From: Branchiostoma floridae
Taxonomy: Eukaryota > Chordata > Leptocardii > Amphioxiformes > Branchiostomatidae
Direction of reading: 5' to 3'
Length of the DNA stretch: 64,000 bases
Assembly (NCBI RefSeq): GCF_000003815.2
Contig: NC_049980.1
Span: 5,343,606-5,407,605 of the forward strand
Part shown: positions 11,030 to 22,026 of the stretch, one piece after another
How positions within the stretch are numbered: position 1 is the stretch's first letter
How the letters are laid out: the number at the start of each line of letters is the position of its first letter
Made by a program: the position numbers and the translations under genes
Notes under the pieces: generated by a model
The model's input: the letters and a program-made list of their open reading frames with translations, nothing else
The model's database searches: none
Told to the model about the DNA's origin: nothing

Positions 11030-11987
11030 ATACAAGTTGCTTAGTCCACAGCAGGCATGTTAGTTGTAATGCTATTGATTCCTAATATCCAACGAACAAT
11101 AAACTGAACAATTGAACAAAACGTTTAATGTCTCAGATTTAGACGTACAGTAAATACAACCTGAGTTCCATTCAGAACTAATGATATTCTGTGATTTGAT
11201 GGACCTACAAGGTCAATTGTACTTTATATAAGGCTAGGGGAAAAAACATGAAAAACTATTGCCAGAATTACGAACAATAGTGGTAAGTCACAATTATAAA
11301 GAATCTAATAATTGTTTCACGCCTCTATTAAGAATGCCATGCACAGATGACACAATAAGATTACTGTTGGGGATGTTTGTCTGCCCTGTCCTACCCCATA
11401 CCAAATCATTACCACTTCAATGCCTTCCACACCCTAAACATATGGGTATTACAAAAGGATCAGTGTGATAATGACTATGTAAAAATTAGCAATCATCTGT
11501 TTCAAGAACGCGAAACAAACTTTTAGAGTTACCCCAAATGGCGCTTCATTATTCGTTATAATCAACTCTGTCATTTTTTTGTCTGTATAGTTATTGATAG
11601 TTCTGTGACTTCTTACTGTTAAGCATTGAAGTGGCAACAATAAAGTGTTAAATACTTGCTGTAACGTGACAGAGATCATGACACTCTGCCAAGTTAAATA
11701 CGAAGAAAAGATCCCAACAAAATTATCAATGGTCAATTGGCCTGTATAAACACTTGTGCTGTAACGTGACAGGGATGACGTAACGTTTTCGTGTGCACCT
11801 TAGCCTCTGCCCCCCTCCCCACCTAGATACGGAAGGGCCTCAGCAAAGTTAATGTCGTCAAGAAGACATTCTGAGATTATAGGGGCCCAGTACTAAGGGG
11901 GCTGCAGTACTAAGGTCACATAACAGGGGGCCATAATCGACCTTGACCTTCGCCTTTCTAGTCTTTATCTCACACACACACACACAC

Positions 11988-12027
<40 letters not shown>

Positions 12028-13910
12028 GCACACATATACATAAAACAATATATCAATTTTTTATGGACATAATAAATTGTTACACTATGGTTGCAAGCTA
12101 TCATTAGGCTTACTTATGATATTGAAATAGCGTACCTTCATGCAGCAAAATGAAATTTACATTTCCTGCTAATTCTTATCTTGATTTACTTGTTTGTTTT
12201 CATCTTTATTTACTTGTTTGTTTGTTTGTTGTTATTTGTTCATGATCCGGATCCGTTTTTCAATCGGTTCTTTTTTTCTCTGGCTCATATTGGTTCGTGG
12301 CATTGTTCCGTCATGGCCTTGCGCTAGGCTATGGCCCCCTTTTTGGATATTTCTTGAGGTGATACACGTAGTTAGTCAAAGCAATTAACTCAAGTTGTGC
12401 AATCGATAGTATTTCTAATGAATAGACCCAGGTATCATTTGACCAATTCAAGAATCCTTTATAAAGTCTCAAGCTTACATACAAAACAGCATGGAGTTCA
12501 CCAATAACCAGATCAAGTGTTCTGTAATTTAATATATCTATAATTTCATCTATACTGAAAGGTGACAACATATGAAATATTCCTGCCAGAATACCAAAAA
12601 ATGACACCAAGAGTCTAGTAATGGTCGTACGTATTAGTATGCCTCCATAACCCACGCCACGTACGGATGACACAATGAGATGGGTACAGAATGTTTACTT
12701 AGGTACAAAAGGGCCTTCATAAACATAGTGGTTAACTGACGCCTGTTTTTCACATATTTGCTGTAACGCGACAGGATTGGCGTAACGTATTCATGTGCCC
12801 CAAAACCTGTAATCTATAATCTCAACACATAAAGAAACAAAACGGTCTCAACGGAAGAAGTCCTGTGAAGAGAGACTACCAGCAGATGACCGGAGCTTAT
12901 CACCTATCGGAAGGTGCTATTTTTGTGTGTGCCAAACCCATTTGAAATGCCACGTCATTGGATCAAGACATCTACAAGGGCAAGGACAAACCATATTGTT
13001 ACACTGCGATTGTATCTCATCGTGCGAGCTATCATTGTTGAAGGGCCACTCTCGCCAAGCGGATGCACGTTGGGGGCACTACGGAGGCACTGTGGAGTTT
13101 GTTCACGGAGACACATTTGCACTATTTCGTAAGTACATGTATTATCAGTGTTAGAAACCTTCAGCGAAACTGTATCGCATTTTATGCTCAGAACGGTTAC
13201 TTGTTTGTTTCTTGGTTGGTTTCTCTGGATTTTCATGACGCGTGAAATTGTTACGTCATGGCCTTGCACAAGGCTATGGCCCCCTTTTTGGATATTTCTT
13301 GAGGCAATGATTATTGAATACAAGTAATGCAAGTTGCGCATATGATAGCGCTTCCAGCCCTAAGAACTACCATTTGAGTTTGACCACCCCCAAGAATTCG
13401 TTGAGTCTCGAGTTTTGACACAAAAACAGCGCATGAGTTTCATCCACAACTGTGTTCTTGGCCTTGCACAAGTCTATGCCCTCCTTTTTTGGATATTTCT
13501 TGACAGAGGTAATACAGTTAGTCAAAGCAATCAATGCACGTTGTGCAGTCGGCATATCAATCGTATTTCTAATGCATAATCTCGAAGAACTATCTTTTGG
13601 CCAATCCCAAAACCGATTAAGTCACAAGTTTTGACACATAACGGCATGAATTTCATCCAGAACTAGTGTTATGTGATTTATTGGACCTGCAAGGACATCT
13701 ATTCTTTGTAAGGTGGCAAAATATGAAACATTCGTACGAACAATAGGGCGATACACCACATACTAGTAATAAATGGTAGTGTCTACCAGCATGCCTCAAT
13801 GTCACGTACGGATGACATAATGCGGTTGCTATAGAATGGAATGTCTAATGTGCGACCCCGTACCAAATCAATGCCACTTCAATAACTTCCACACCCTAAA
13901 CCATAGTTGT
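11030..13910. repeat. Degenerate repeats within gene A intron 1
   Basis: Words such as TTTTGGATATTTCTTGA (12344, 13286, 13489), CTGTAACGTGACAGGGATGA or its variants (11658, 11758, 12762) and ACCAAATCAATGCCACTTCA-like text (11400, 13862) recur in similar order. This suggests a roughly 1.2-kb unit copied two or three times and then eroded. Confidence 0.6.
11972..12026. repeat. (CA)n microsatellite
   Basis: Near-perfect CA dinucleotide run of about 55 bp. Confidence 0.95.
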
Positions 13911-14048
13911 TTTTTTACACTATTTACCAAACATCAACTTAAGCGCCGCTTTTACGTTGCATACTTTAAACACCAATCTCAATTCATAGAGAGGAAAGAT
14001 AGGATCAAGTTCATATATAGACACAAGAGAACGTTCAGAAGCACTTGC

Positions 14049-14106
14049 CTATGCTCTGCAGATTCACCGTCAGAAGGGCGCCGACAAGCCAAAACGCAAC
14101 CTTCAT
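14049..14106 (-). CDS. Gene A exon 1: signal peptide, GC donor
   Basis: ATG at 14106 opens 19 codons starting MKVAFWLVGALL, a typical short hydrophobic signal sequence, and ends in phase 1. The exon border reads ATAG followed by GCAAGT, so the 5' splice site would be a GC-AG type with otherwise perfect consensus. It aligns with gene B exon 1 (MKVALGLFSAIL; same phase, GTGAGT donor). Flanking 5' sequence is also shared between the two genes, which supports the start choice. No cDNA evidence is available. Confidence 0.72.
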
Positions 14107-14568
14107 GTTTGGGACCCGACTCTACTCCTGGCGCGTTTACAAAAGTGTCAGAAATCCGTTGTACAACTTGAACTTTTGATATCCACGACTGACCAAAGAG
14201 ACACCGTATGCCAAGAGGCACACCTGCAGCGACCGTTGCACACTCAAAGAGGTCTAAGAGCGCGAGTCTATCGACGCCGATACGGACGCAAACTATCTAG
14301 CATTCAAGCCCCTGACGAGACAAGAATACGCCCCCAAAAGGTTGGGTGTGCCCGAAAAGTACCTTGCTTTGAGGTCGGTTAGGCAATGATTGTTGGTGAT
14401 TAGAGGGTGTAAAAGAGGCCACGTCAGTGTTCGAATCTTGCAAAAGTATCCTAAAAGTACAAGGGTACAACATGTAGACTTGCGACTACCAATGATACCA
14501 TTTTGTTGACGCTTGATCTAAACCTCGCAGTATTGCAAAGCTGTGTTAGCTCTATGATTTGCAATAAA

Positions 14569-14645
14569 ACGTCTCAAGAAGCCCCTTCAGTAGCCTCTAA
14601 TCTGGGCTAGGTCAGTGGCTTTAGGCAATTTCAGGGTCATTGATT
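14569..14645 (-). promoter_or_regulatory. Conserved upstream block shared with gene B
   Basis: About 75 bp, 0.46 kb upstream of the gene A ATG, aligns with 35830-35908 upstream of the gene B ATG (shared words CGTCTCA, CCCCTTC, GGTCAGTGGCTT against GGTCGGTGGCTT, CTTCAGGGTCATTG-like ends). It may be promoter sequence or simply duplicated flank; no TATA box was recognised. Confidence 0.45.
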
Positions 14646-15574
14646 TTTAACGAGGATGATAAACATGGATGATATACTACCGAAAATATGTCGAGAAAGG
14701 TCAACAACAACAAAGAACACAAAAACAGAAGAAACATGCGCAAGAAAAGGCGGAATTCAACTGTGAAGAAATTGCCTCGCGATGTATTCCTTCAATTTGC
14801 ACATCTAGATAGATATCAGTCTACACGTGTCTCGTGTGTTTGCGCGTGGCAGCCATAATTATGAGTGTGACCTATCAATTTACCTGCAAAGTTACAGTAC
14901 TGACCATTAGGCATAGAGTTATACCCGCGCCAGGGTAAACATCCTATCGAGATTGAAAAGTAACCTTCAGCTACTCGCCAAGTTCGTCTGAATTTCTTGT
15001 GTGTTCTTAAAAACTTTACTTTCGAAGCACTCATCTGTAAATGCTTTGGTAGAAAACGCTTTAGAGTTTTAGGAAGCCACATACGTGTACTTGTCTTGTA
15101 TACTAGCGACTTTCCTTTGTATTACAACTACATCTTGGTGCAGTTTTATGATAATGCCACGTACGGTTTGCCATTGGTCACATCAGCCTGGTCACATCGA
15201 ACCACCTATACTTAGTAGTCTACTAGATTATATGTAATCATATTTCATTATTAGGGAGGGCGGCTTCTCTCTTCTTTGCAGCCAGGGACTGAAATTTTAG
15301 AAGATTGCAATAGGCGGCGCTAAATCAGAAGGGTCTGGATCGGCTGCCATTCGACGCTAACTCAGCTGACCTCAATACGACAGTAACTGTACCAGGTGCG
15401 GCCTTGGAACTGTACGCTTGACTCACACCGGGGAGAACTTCTCATCTCGTCGACAATTGTGACGAGTTCTTTAGCGTGCTCGATGTGTGGCTCTCCTTAA
15501 ACAGGTTCTCAAATATGAGATGTTGCACTGCTTAAAGTTTCATCCAGGAAATGGCACTAACCGAAGCTAATAAC

Positions 15575-15650
15575 TCATTCCCAACTGAGTGAAGTGAGGG
15601 AAGCCGTAAAATGTGCCTTTCCCAGGGTCACGGTACATATATCACATTAT
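15575..15650 (-). mobile_element. SINE tail fragment
   Basis: CAACTGAGTGAAGTGAGG and GTGCCTTTCCCAGGG match the tail of the SINE copies at 9640 and 58930; the tRNA-like head is missing. Confidence 0.5.
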
Positions 15651-15756
15651 TTTAGTATTAGAAAAATCAGTTGAAAACCGTGTTAACTACTTTTGCGCAT
15701 GATGATGGCCGTCACAATGATAACACATTATTTTACCAGTACATTTACACAAAAAT

Positions 15757-16562
15757 CTCCTCTTACAAGTGAAATGTTAAGATGGGTTCTATAACATTCT
15801 TTCATTTATAAACAAAATCTTTGTTCCTCTTACTAGTGAAATAATGTAATAGAGCATCGCTATCAAATTTTTTCACTAATAGACAGAATGTTTTTCCTCT
15901 CAGTGGTGCTATCACATTCTTTCACTAATGCAAACAATATTAATCCTCTTGCTAGTGAAATAATGTGATAAAGGAGTGATATCGCATTATTTCACTAAAA
16001 GACACAGTTGTTTTCCTCTTTCTCGTTAAGTAATGTTATAATGGGGTGCTAGATAGAGGGGTGCTTTTAAATCTGCCAATTAATAGACACGATCGTATTT
16101 CCTTTTACTAGTGAAATAATGTGATAGAGGGGTGCTATCACATTATTTCACTAATAGACAATATTTTTCCTCTTACTAATGAATTAATGTTATAGGCGGG
16201 GTGCTTTTAACTTCTTTCATTAATATACAATCTTATTCCTCTTACTGATGAAATAATGTGATAGAGGGGTGCTATTACATTCTTTCACTAATAGGTACAA
16301 TGTTTTTTTCCCTCTTACAAGTGAAATAATGTTGGAGAGGGGTGCTATCACATTCTTTCATCAATAGACACAATCTTTTTCCTCTTACTAGTGGAATAAT
16401 GTAATAGAGGGGTCCTATCACATTCTTTCACTAATACAAACAATTTTTTCTGTCCTCTTACTGGTGAAATGATGTCATAGAGGGGTGCTATTACATTCTT
16501 TCATTAATAGACACTACCTTCTTTCCTCTTAATACTAGTGAAATACTGTGAAAGAGGGGTGC
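15757..16562. repeat. Minisatellite, about 12 units of 55-90 bp
   Basis: CCTCTTACTAGTGAAATAAT-type starts recur at about 15759, 15826, 15896, 15945, 16014, 16101, 16169, 16238, 16311, 16381, 16454 and 16524. Each unit also carries CATTCTTTCACTAATAGACA, the approximate reverse complement of the TAGTGAAATAATG part, so each unit can fold back. Confidence 0.85.
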
Positions 16563-16660
16563 TTTGATCAGGTCTCACAAGTACAGGTACCAACGGATTC
16601 GAACCTAGGATCTTTGGTATGAGGGCCAAACACCCTCCGGTTACGTCACACTACCCCAAG
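16563..16660 (-). mobile_element. tRNA-like SINE head
   Basis: Minus strand has GTGTGACGTAACCGGAGGG and then GGTTCGAATCC, a perfect B box, with spacing like a tRNA gene. No acceptor-stem pairing or CCA end is convincing, so it is called SINE-derived rather than a functional tRNA. Confidence 0.5.
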
Positions 16661-16850
16661 AGGTCAGAGAGGGTCAATACCTTTTTTTTTACGAAGATTC
16701 ATTTCTGCACAGAGAAATGGCGCTTGTTCATACAGTGTCTGTGTACCATCTTTTGAACCATGTACTGTTGAACCAGTTACACTATGGTAAATGTGTCTAT
16801 AAAGTATTTTGATGGGAATTACTAGCAACATCAAAGTGAAGTCGTCTTAC

Positions 16851-17027
16851 GTGTGCATGTTGGAGTCGGGTTGCTCCATGATCCGTCAGTTTGGCACACC
16901 GTATTTTCAAAGCCGTTCCGTATGTATCCGGTGTTACATGTGAACGTAACCGTGACAGGGTAGTTGTGTGGTGCGGCAGGACTCAGCGTTCCGTCAGTTG
17001 GGGCCGTCAACGGTTGACATTGCCTGG
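16851..17027 (-). CDS. Gene B exon 24: sushi domain 20 (last one recognised)
   Basis: 177-bp phase 1-1 exon, PHNYP subtype (RQCQPLTAPTDG, CNTGYIRNGFEN, TPTCT). It keeps a GTAAG donor, so at least one further exon should follow. Confidence 0.91.
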
Positions 17028-17169
17028 CTAAAAAATGGTACAATAAACTTCATGAAGAGCCGTGCAAGCTCTTGATGCTTATGATTCATGGAACAATAGA
17101 TATGGCAAATTTTGAATCTAAAAACAGGACGTCTATTTTCTTCTAATAAGGCTAATCTTGACTAGAAAG

Positions 17170-17335
17170 GATGTAATTTCTCTCTCCCTCTCTTCTTCTC
17201 TCTCTATCTCTCTTACCCTCTCTCTCTTTCTCTCTCCCTACCTCCTTCCTATGTCCCCCTCCCTCTCTCTTTCTCTCTTTCCCTCTTTCCCACTTCTCTC
17301 TCTCTTCCTCTCTTTCCCCCTCTCTCACTCTATAC
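17170..17335. repeat. (CT)n-rich low-complexity tract
   Basis: About 165 bp of TCTC/CCCT pyrimidine repeats. The open frames here are artefacts of the repeat. Confidence 0.95.
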
Positions 17336-17408
17336 TGTATATGTACAAAACGTCGACGCGTTTTAATAAATGCCTGCTTGTCATGTCGTGAAACAAAACG
17401 GTCTATCA

Positions 17409-17569
17409 TACACTGGTAAACCAGACTTTAGCCAGGGCCAGCAGAGAATTTGTTCGGAAGCTGAAGGCAGTTCTTCCCGAGGATCTTCCATATGCACTCC
17501 GGGAAGAACTGCCTTGGCTGCCGAACAAATTCTTTGCCGGCCCTGGCTAAAGTCTGGTCTTCCAGTGTA
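17409..17569. mobile_element. Foldback element, arms about 72 bp
   Basis: TACACTGG...CCAGTGTA ends; both arms contain CCAGACTTTAGCCAGGGCC or its reverse complement, separated by a loop of about 15 bases near 17480-17500. No coding capacity. Confidence 0.88.
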
Positions 17570-17677
17570 GGTCAAACAATTTGCCTCCTCTAATACACTC
17601 TTTACAATCTAGTGAATGTCTGTATGCTACAGTTCGCTGAACATCGGTAGGACACATCAACTTGCAAATCGTCTTAC

Positions 17678-17854
17678 CTGTGCATGTTGGAGTAGGGTTG
17701 CTCCATGATCCGTCAGCTTGGCACGTCGTAGTTTGAGCGCCGTTCCGTACGTATCCCGGGTTACAGGTGAACGTAACCGTAGCAGGGTAGTTGTGCGGTG
17801 CGGCAGGACTCAGCGCTCCGTTAGTTGGGGCCGTCAACACTTGACATGATCTGG
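17678..17854 (-). CDS. Gene B exon 23: sushi domain 19
   Basis: 177-bp phase 1-1 exon, PHNYP subtype (RSCQVLTAPTNG, CNPGYVRNGAQTTTC, TPTCT); 4.0 kb from and nearly equal to exon 16. Confidence 0.92.
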
Positions 17855-17931
17855 CTGTAATAATAACATAGACTTGTCAAATGTTGAGTCTTGAAACAGG
17901 ACGCCTAGTTACTCTTAGCTAGAAAGGTAAC

Positions 17932-18215
17932 GTTTGGGTAGGTGTATGGCCCAGGAGGACTCCATTAGTTAACCGGTGCGGCACTGCGGGGTTCGTTCCC
18001 TGTGTTACTGTTGCGTCATTTTCACAGATTTTGTATAATTCAAATTGCGTAATAAGCATGACTTAGAAGACAACAAAATACACAAAATGTAAGAAAATTC
18101 GTTCTTTATCTCTGAATTTTTTTAGCAATCTTTCGATCAAACCCCGCAGTGCCGCACCGGTGCCCCAATTGCAGTGAGATACACCTTTAGGGTGGTCACC
18201 GCCGGTCATTGTGTC
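17932..18215 (-). pseudogene. Truncated sushi exon split by a MITE-A copy
   Basis: 17932-17970 is the middle of a GPY-type sushi exon, starting abruptly at GTAACGTTTGGG. 18191-18215 is the exon start with the acceptor side. Between them (17971-18190) lies a degraded MITE-A. The C-terminal half was already gone before the insertion, since the same breakpoint is seen near 19926, 20669 and 21590. Confidence 0.75.
17971..18190. mobile_element. MITE-A copy 1 (degraded)
   Basis: Has ACCGGTGCGGCACTGCGGGG at the left and GTGCCGCACCGGTGCCCCAA near the right, ending GTGAGATACACCTTTAG. The core (AGGACTTAGAAGACAA-like, AAGAAAATTCGTT) matches the copy at 59577-59820. Confidence 0.75.
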
Positions 18216-18475
18216 ACTGAAATAGTCAATAACCTATTACAGACATATCTATCTGTACTGTATACTTACAAAACGACGCATTTAATCTAAGCTTGCTTAT
18301 CATGATCTTTGAAACACTTTCCTTTTAATTTTAATACCCTCTTTACTATCTGGTGAATGTCTGTATGCGTACATTTCGCTGGACATTGCTAGCATTGAAC
18401 TTCCAAGTAGTGTAACGCGTGCATGGAGGAACAAAATTAGGCCATGTACAACTTATTTCTTGTAAGTCGTCTTAC

Positions 18476-18652
18476 GCGTGCACGTTGGGGGAGTATTACT
18501 CCATGTTCCGTCGGGTTGACACGTCGCAGACGCAGCGCCGTTCAGTATGTATCCAGTGTTACAGGTGAACGTCAGAATATTTCCGAAGGAGTTCGATCCG
18601 GTAGGGGGCGTCCGTGCTCCATTAGTTGGGGCCGCCAACGCGGAACATCTGC
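18476..18652 (-). CDS. Gene B exon 22: sushi domain 18
   Basis: 177-bp phase 1-1 exon, GSNSFGN subtype (RCSALAAPTNGA, CNTGYILNGAAS, PPTCT); duplicate of exon 15 with more divergence in its C-terminal half. Confidence 0.91.
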
Positions 18653-18859
18653 CTAAAATTGTCAGAAAAAATTCTTCAGTAACCTTTTAGGGGTCTACAT
18701 ACGTATATTACATGAAGAGACATTGATTATCAATCATCTGTACAGTATCTATAGAAAATTTGAAAATAAGACGCCCGTGTAGATTCAATTTTTATAGCAT
18801 TGCTTGGGGGTATAAATTACGAAGCATTCCTCATATCAATGAGTCAAAAGTTATCTTAC

Positions 18860-19036
18860 GTCTGCATGTTCCAACAGGGTTGCTCCATGTTCCATCAGCT
18901 TGACATCTCACGGGAGTAACTCCATCCAGGTCATATCCCGAGTTACAGGTGACCGTAACAGAATTTGGGTAGGCGTACGGTCCGAGAGAACTCAGCGCTC
19001 CGTTAGCTGGGGCCGTCAACCCTGGACATGGTCTGG
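18860..19036 (-). CDS. Gene B exon 21: sushi domain 17
   Basis: 177-bp phase 1-1 exon, GPYAYPN subtype (RPCPGLTAPANG, CNSGYDLDGVTPVRC, VGTCR); duplicate of exon 14. Confidence 0.92.
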
Positions 19037-19270
19037 CTGTAATAGTCAAATACTTCTTATTTCGGAGACCTATTTCTGTACTAAAGATTAAAAACGACGC
19101 CTTATAATTTACGCCTATCATGTTTTGTATAAACTTTAAGGGAAATGTGTTTATACAATTTATTAAAATTGTTAGCATATATCATCTTGAAACTCATCCG
19201 TGTGTGCATCCGACGTACACTAAAATTAGACGGAACTTCACAGTATATATGAGCCTAAAAGTTTACTTAC

Positions 19271-19447
19271 GCGTGCATGTTGGAACATTGTTGCTCCATG
19301 CTCCCCCGGCTTGGCACGTCGATGTTGTCGCGCCGTTCAGTGTGTATCCCGAGTTACAGGTGAACGTTACTGTATTCCCGAAGGACGTCGCTCCGAGAGG
19401 AGTCAGCGCTCCGTTAGTTGGGGCCGTCAACGTTGAACATTGTCCGG
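19271..19447 (-). CDS. Gene B exon 20: sushi domain 16
   Basis: 177-bp phase 1-1 exon (GQCSTLTAPTNG, GATSFGNTVTFTC, AGGAWSNN, VPTCT). Only 140 bp from exon 19. Confidence 0.91.
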
Positions 19448-19587
19448 CTGAAATATTCAATGGCCTTGACATTTCTGTATTGAAGATGCACTGGCCATGC
19501 AAATTCCTTCTCTATTTAGATATTGTCTACATATACTACAAATCGATTAAAAATCTCTAGTAGATATCAAATGGCAAGTCGTCTTAC

Positions 19588-19764
19588 GTTGGCATGTTGG
19601 AGTAGGGTTGTTCCATGATCCGTCAGCTTGGCACGTCGTAGTTTGAGCACCGTTCCGTACGTATCCCGTGTTACAGGTGAACGTAACCGTGGCAGGGTAG
19701 CTGTGTGGTGCGGGAGGACTCAGCCTTCCGTTAGTTGGGGCCGTCAGCGCATTACATTGTCTGG
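19588..19764 (-). CDS. Gene B exon 19: sushi domain 15
   Basis: 177-bp phase 1-1 exon, PHSYP variant of the PHNYP subtype (RQCNALTAPTNGR, CNTGYVRNGAQTT, TPTCQ). Confidence 0.91.
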
Positions 19765-19924
19765 CTGTAATGGAAAAATAGACTTGATAAATAACCATAT
19801 AGACTCTAGATACTAATGGTGCGTGGAACAATATGTGATGCGTGGAACAATATGTGATTTGTGGAACAATATGTATCACAAGTTTTTAGTCTTATAAAAA
19901 GAGTACACTATTTTTCTTGTCAAA

Positions 19925-20155
19925 TGGTAACGTTCGGGTAGGCAAGGCATCCGATCGAACAGTATTCAGAACCCCATTCTGCCACGGTCAAAATGGGAAA
20001 GAGGACCCCTCTAGATAGTTTACCGGCAGTTGTTTGCACTTTCAGACGAGATGTCGACCCCCTAGGTGACCCCATGAATTGCCCTGTGGCTACCAGGTTC
20101 TTTTTTTTTGGGGGGGGGGGGGCGTTGTGCTGATTGCCAGAGCCTGGCATAGTGT
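19925..20155. pseudogene. Truncated sushi exon with repeat insertion
   Basis: Starts at the same GTAACGTTCGGG breakpoint as 17932. The interior (PROTEINless, with a poly-G run at 20109-20122) resembles degraded MITE-B sequence, and 20140-20175 matches the flank at 18210-18240. Confidence 0.6.
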
Positions 20156-20361
20156 CGTATAATTAGTCATTTAACTATTACAGGCGTAACTTTCTGTGCT
20201 AAATTAGTAAGTGCAAAAAATGACACATTTCAGTCTATGACTACCTATTATGTTCTGAACACAGTAAGATCAAACAATGCCCTTCTAATACTCTCTTCTA
20301 TCTGTAAAGTATTTTACAAGTACAACATCGCCAGCATACATCAACTTTTAAGTCGTCTTAC

Positions 20362-20538
20362 GTGTGCATGTTGGAGTAGGGTTGCTCCACGATCCGTCAG
20401 TTTGGCACGTCGTAGTTTGATCGCCGTTCCGTACGTATCCCGCGTTACAGGTGAACGTAACCGTGACAGGGTAGTTGTGCGGTGCGGCAGGACTCAGCGC
20501 TCCGTTAGCTGGGGCCGATAACGCATTACATGGTCTGG
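20362..20538 (-). CDS. Gene B exon 18: sushi domain 14
   Basis: 177-bp phase 1-1 exon, PHNYP subtype without ATG: RPCNALSAPANG, CNAGYVRNGDQTTTC, TPTCT. No stops; acceptor ATTACAG, donor GTAAG. Confidence 0.91.
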
Positions 20539-20664
20539 CTGTAATGATAAAATAGACTTGTTGAAGAGTCTTATATACAGTGATTAGGCTCTAGATACTA
20601 ATGATGCATGGAACAATATGTATGGCAAATATAGTCTGAAGACAGGACGCGTTTTTTTCCATTC

Positions 20665-21050
20665 AAAAGGTAACGTTCGGATTGGCGTACGGTCCATGAG
20701 TATTCAGCACCCCATCCTGCTACGGTCACAAAAAGGGGGGGAGGGGCCACGGGTAGTTTACAGGCAGTTTGCACTTTCAGGTGAGCCCGCAAGGTGTGGC
20801 TACCGGGTTATAGTTGGGCCTGGCCGGGCCGCGGATTTTCTTTAACTCGGAGTTTAAATCAACCCGGGACCTGGCGGCAAATAGACGATGGAAAATAAAC
20901 GTCAACACGCCGGGAGATAGCCCCCGCGGACCACCAGGACAAATCTGTGGCTTCGGAGCCCGGCCAGTGCTACACCTTCGACGGACATAAGCGCAATTGT
21001 GACCGAAGCATTGGTTGAGGTGGCCTGTTGACCGCCTGGCATGATGTCGC
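20665..21050. pseudogene. Truncated sushi exon with degraded MITE-B insertion
   Basis: GTAACGTTCGGATTGGCGTACGG is again the GPY-type exon from the shared breakpoint. 20710-20990 carries MITE-B-like text (CAACCCGGGACCTGG, GGACAAATCTGTGGCTTCGG). 21030-21055 resembles the exon start. Confidence 0.6.
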
Positions 21051-21283
21051 TGAAATAGGCATCTTACGTGTGCCAATTACAAACGTTTTTTTTTTCTTCT
21101 TCTGTACTGTAAATTAAAAAAAACGACCCATTTCAATCTATGCTGGACTATTATGTTCTGAACACAGAAAGGTCAAATATTATCCTTCTAATAGTCTCTT
21201 TACTACATGTATATGGTGAGTGTATTTTAGAAGTACAACTCGCTGGACATTGCTAGCACACATAAACTTTTAAGTTGACTTAC

Positions 21284-21460
21284 GTGTGCATGTTGGGGTA
21301 GGATTGCTCCATGATCCGTCAGTTTGGCACACCGTTGTTTGAGCGCCGTTCCGTACGTATCCCGCATTACAGGTGAACATAACCGTGGCAGGGTAGTTGT
21401 GTGGTGCGAGAGGACTCAGCGCTCCGTTAGTTGGGGCCGTCAGCGCATTACATTGTCTGG
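21284..21460 (-). CDS. Gene B exon 17: sushi domain 13
   Basis: 177-bp phase 1-1 exon, PHNYP subtype (RQCNALTAPTNG, VMFTCNAGYVRNG, TPTCT). Only 222 bp from exon 16; the pair looks like a very young tandem duplication. Confidence 0.92.
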
Positions 21461-21682
21461 CTGTAATGACAAAATGGACTTGATGAAGATTCTTATAGGC
21501 TCTAGATACCAATGATGCATGGAACAATATGTATGGCAAATATAGTCTGAAAACAGGACGCATTTTTTTCTCCTCGAAATACAACGTTCCGTGCGGTCCA
21601 TGAGTATTCGGTATTGGGTAGGTATTTTACAAGTAAAACTTGCTGAACATCGCTAGCAAACATGAACTTTTAGTCGTCTTAC

Positions 21683-21859
21683 GTGTGCATGTTGGAGTAG
21701 GGTTGTTCCATGATCCGTCAGTTTGGCACACCGTAGTTTGAGCGCCGTTCCGTACGTACCCCGGGTTACAGGTAAACGTGACCGTGGCAGGGTAGTTGTG
21801 CGGTGCGGCAGGACTCAGCGCTCCATTAGTTGGGGCCGTCAACGCGTTACATTGTCTTC
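21683..21859 (-). CDS. Gene B exon 16: sushi domain 12
   Basis: 177-bp phase 1-1 exon, PHNYP subtype (RQCNALTAPTNG, CNPGYVRNGAQTTVC, TPTCT). Nearly the same as exons 17 to 19 and 23. Confidence 0.92.
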
Positions 21860-22026
21860 CTGTAATGGTACAATACACTTGATGAAGATCCTTATATGTT
21901 CTAGATGCCTATGATTCATGGAACAATATGTACGATATTTTTTTAAACAGGACGCCTTTTCTTTATAATTCTATAAAAACTTTTCTAATTTTGTTAAAAA
22001 ACTATAATCCTTCTTTGCCCCGTTAT

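Larger units (their letters stand above)
9268..14048 (-). other. Gene A intron 1 (4.8 kb)
   Basis: No host exon recognised. It holds a SINE (9640-9785), a block shared with gene B intron 1 (9870-10390), a poly-G run near 10707, degenerate large repeats (11.0-13.9 kb) and a CA repeat (11972-12026). Nothing else was identified. Confidence 0.65.
309..14106 (-). other. Gene A: vWA-EGF-multi-sushi gene (5' complete, 3' end outside window)
   Basis: Gene model assembled by eye from minus-strand exons with matching phases: signal-peptide exon 14049-14106, microexon 9244-9267, vWA 8002-8577, EGF 6952-7057 (cut by a gap), then sushi exons at 6081, 4826, 4229, 3151, 2727, 2390, 1292 and 309. All junctions are phase 1. 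The last visible sushi exon still has a donor (GTAAG), so the gene continues to the left of base 1. Predicted product: a secreted or cell-surface protein with one vWA domain with complete metal-binding site, one EGF and at least eight sushi domains. It is a tandem paralogue of gene B. Role in adhesion, matrix binding or immune recognition is inference from domain content. Gaps may hide further exons. Confidence 0.8.
14107..16850. other. Spacer between gene A start and last visible gene B exon
   Basis: It contains the gene A 5' flank (untranslated and upstream sequence paralogous to gene B, including 14569-14645), a SINE fragment (15575-15650), a minisatellite (15757-16562) and a tRNA-like SINE head (16563-16660). 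Gene B exon 24 has a donor, so a terminal exon of gene B should lie here, but I could not identify it with confidence. Confidence 0.6.

Noticed and set aside
15260..15292. Possible terminal exon of gene B (acceptor TTTCAG, 12 codons, stop)
   Set aside because: Only a short arginine-rich tail with no paralogue in gene C and no poly(A) signal close by; could be chance.
16563..16660. Functional tRNA gene
   Set aside because: The B box is perfect but arms do not pair convincingly and no terminator T-run follows at the right place; SINE origin fits better.
17152..17409. Open frames rich in Arg/Glu or Ser/Leu
   Set aside because: They are translations of the CT-rich low-complexity tract on both strands, not genes.
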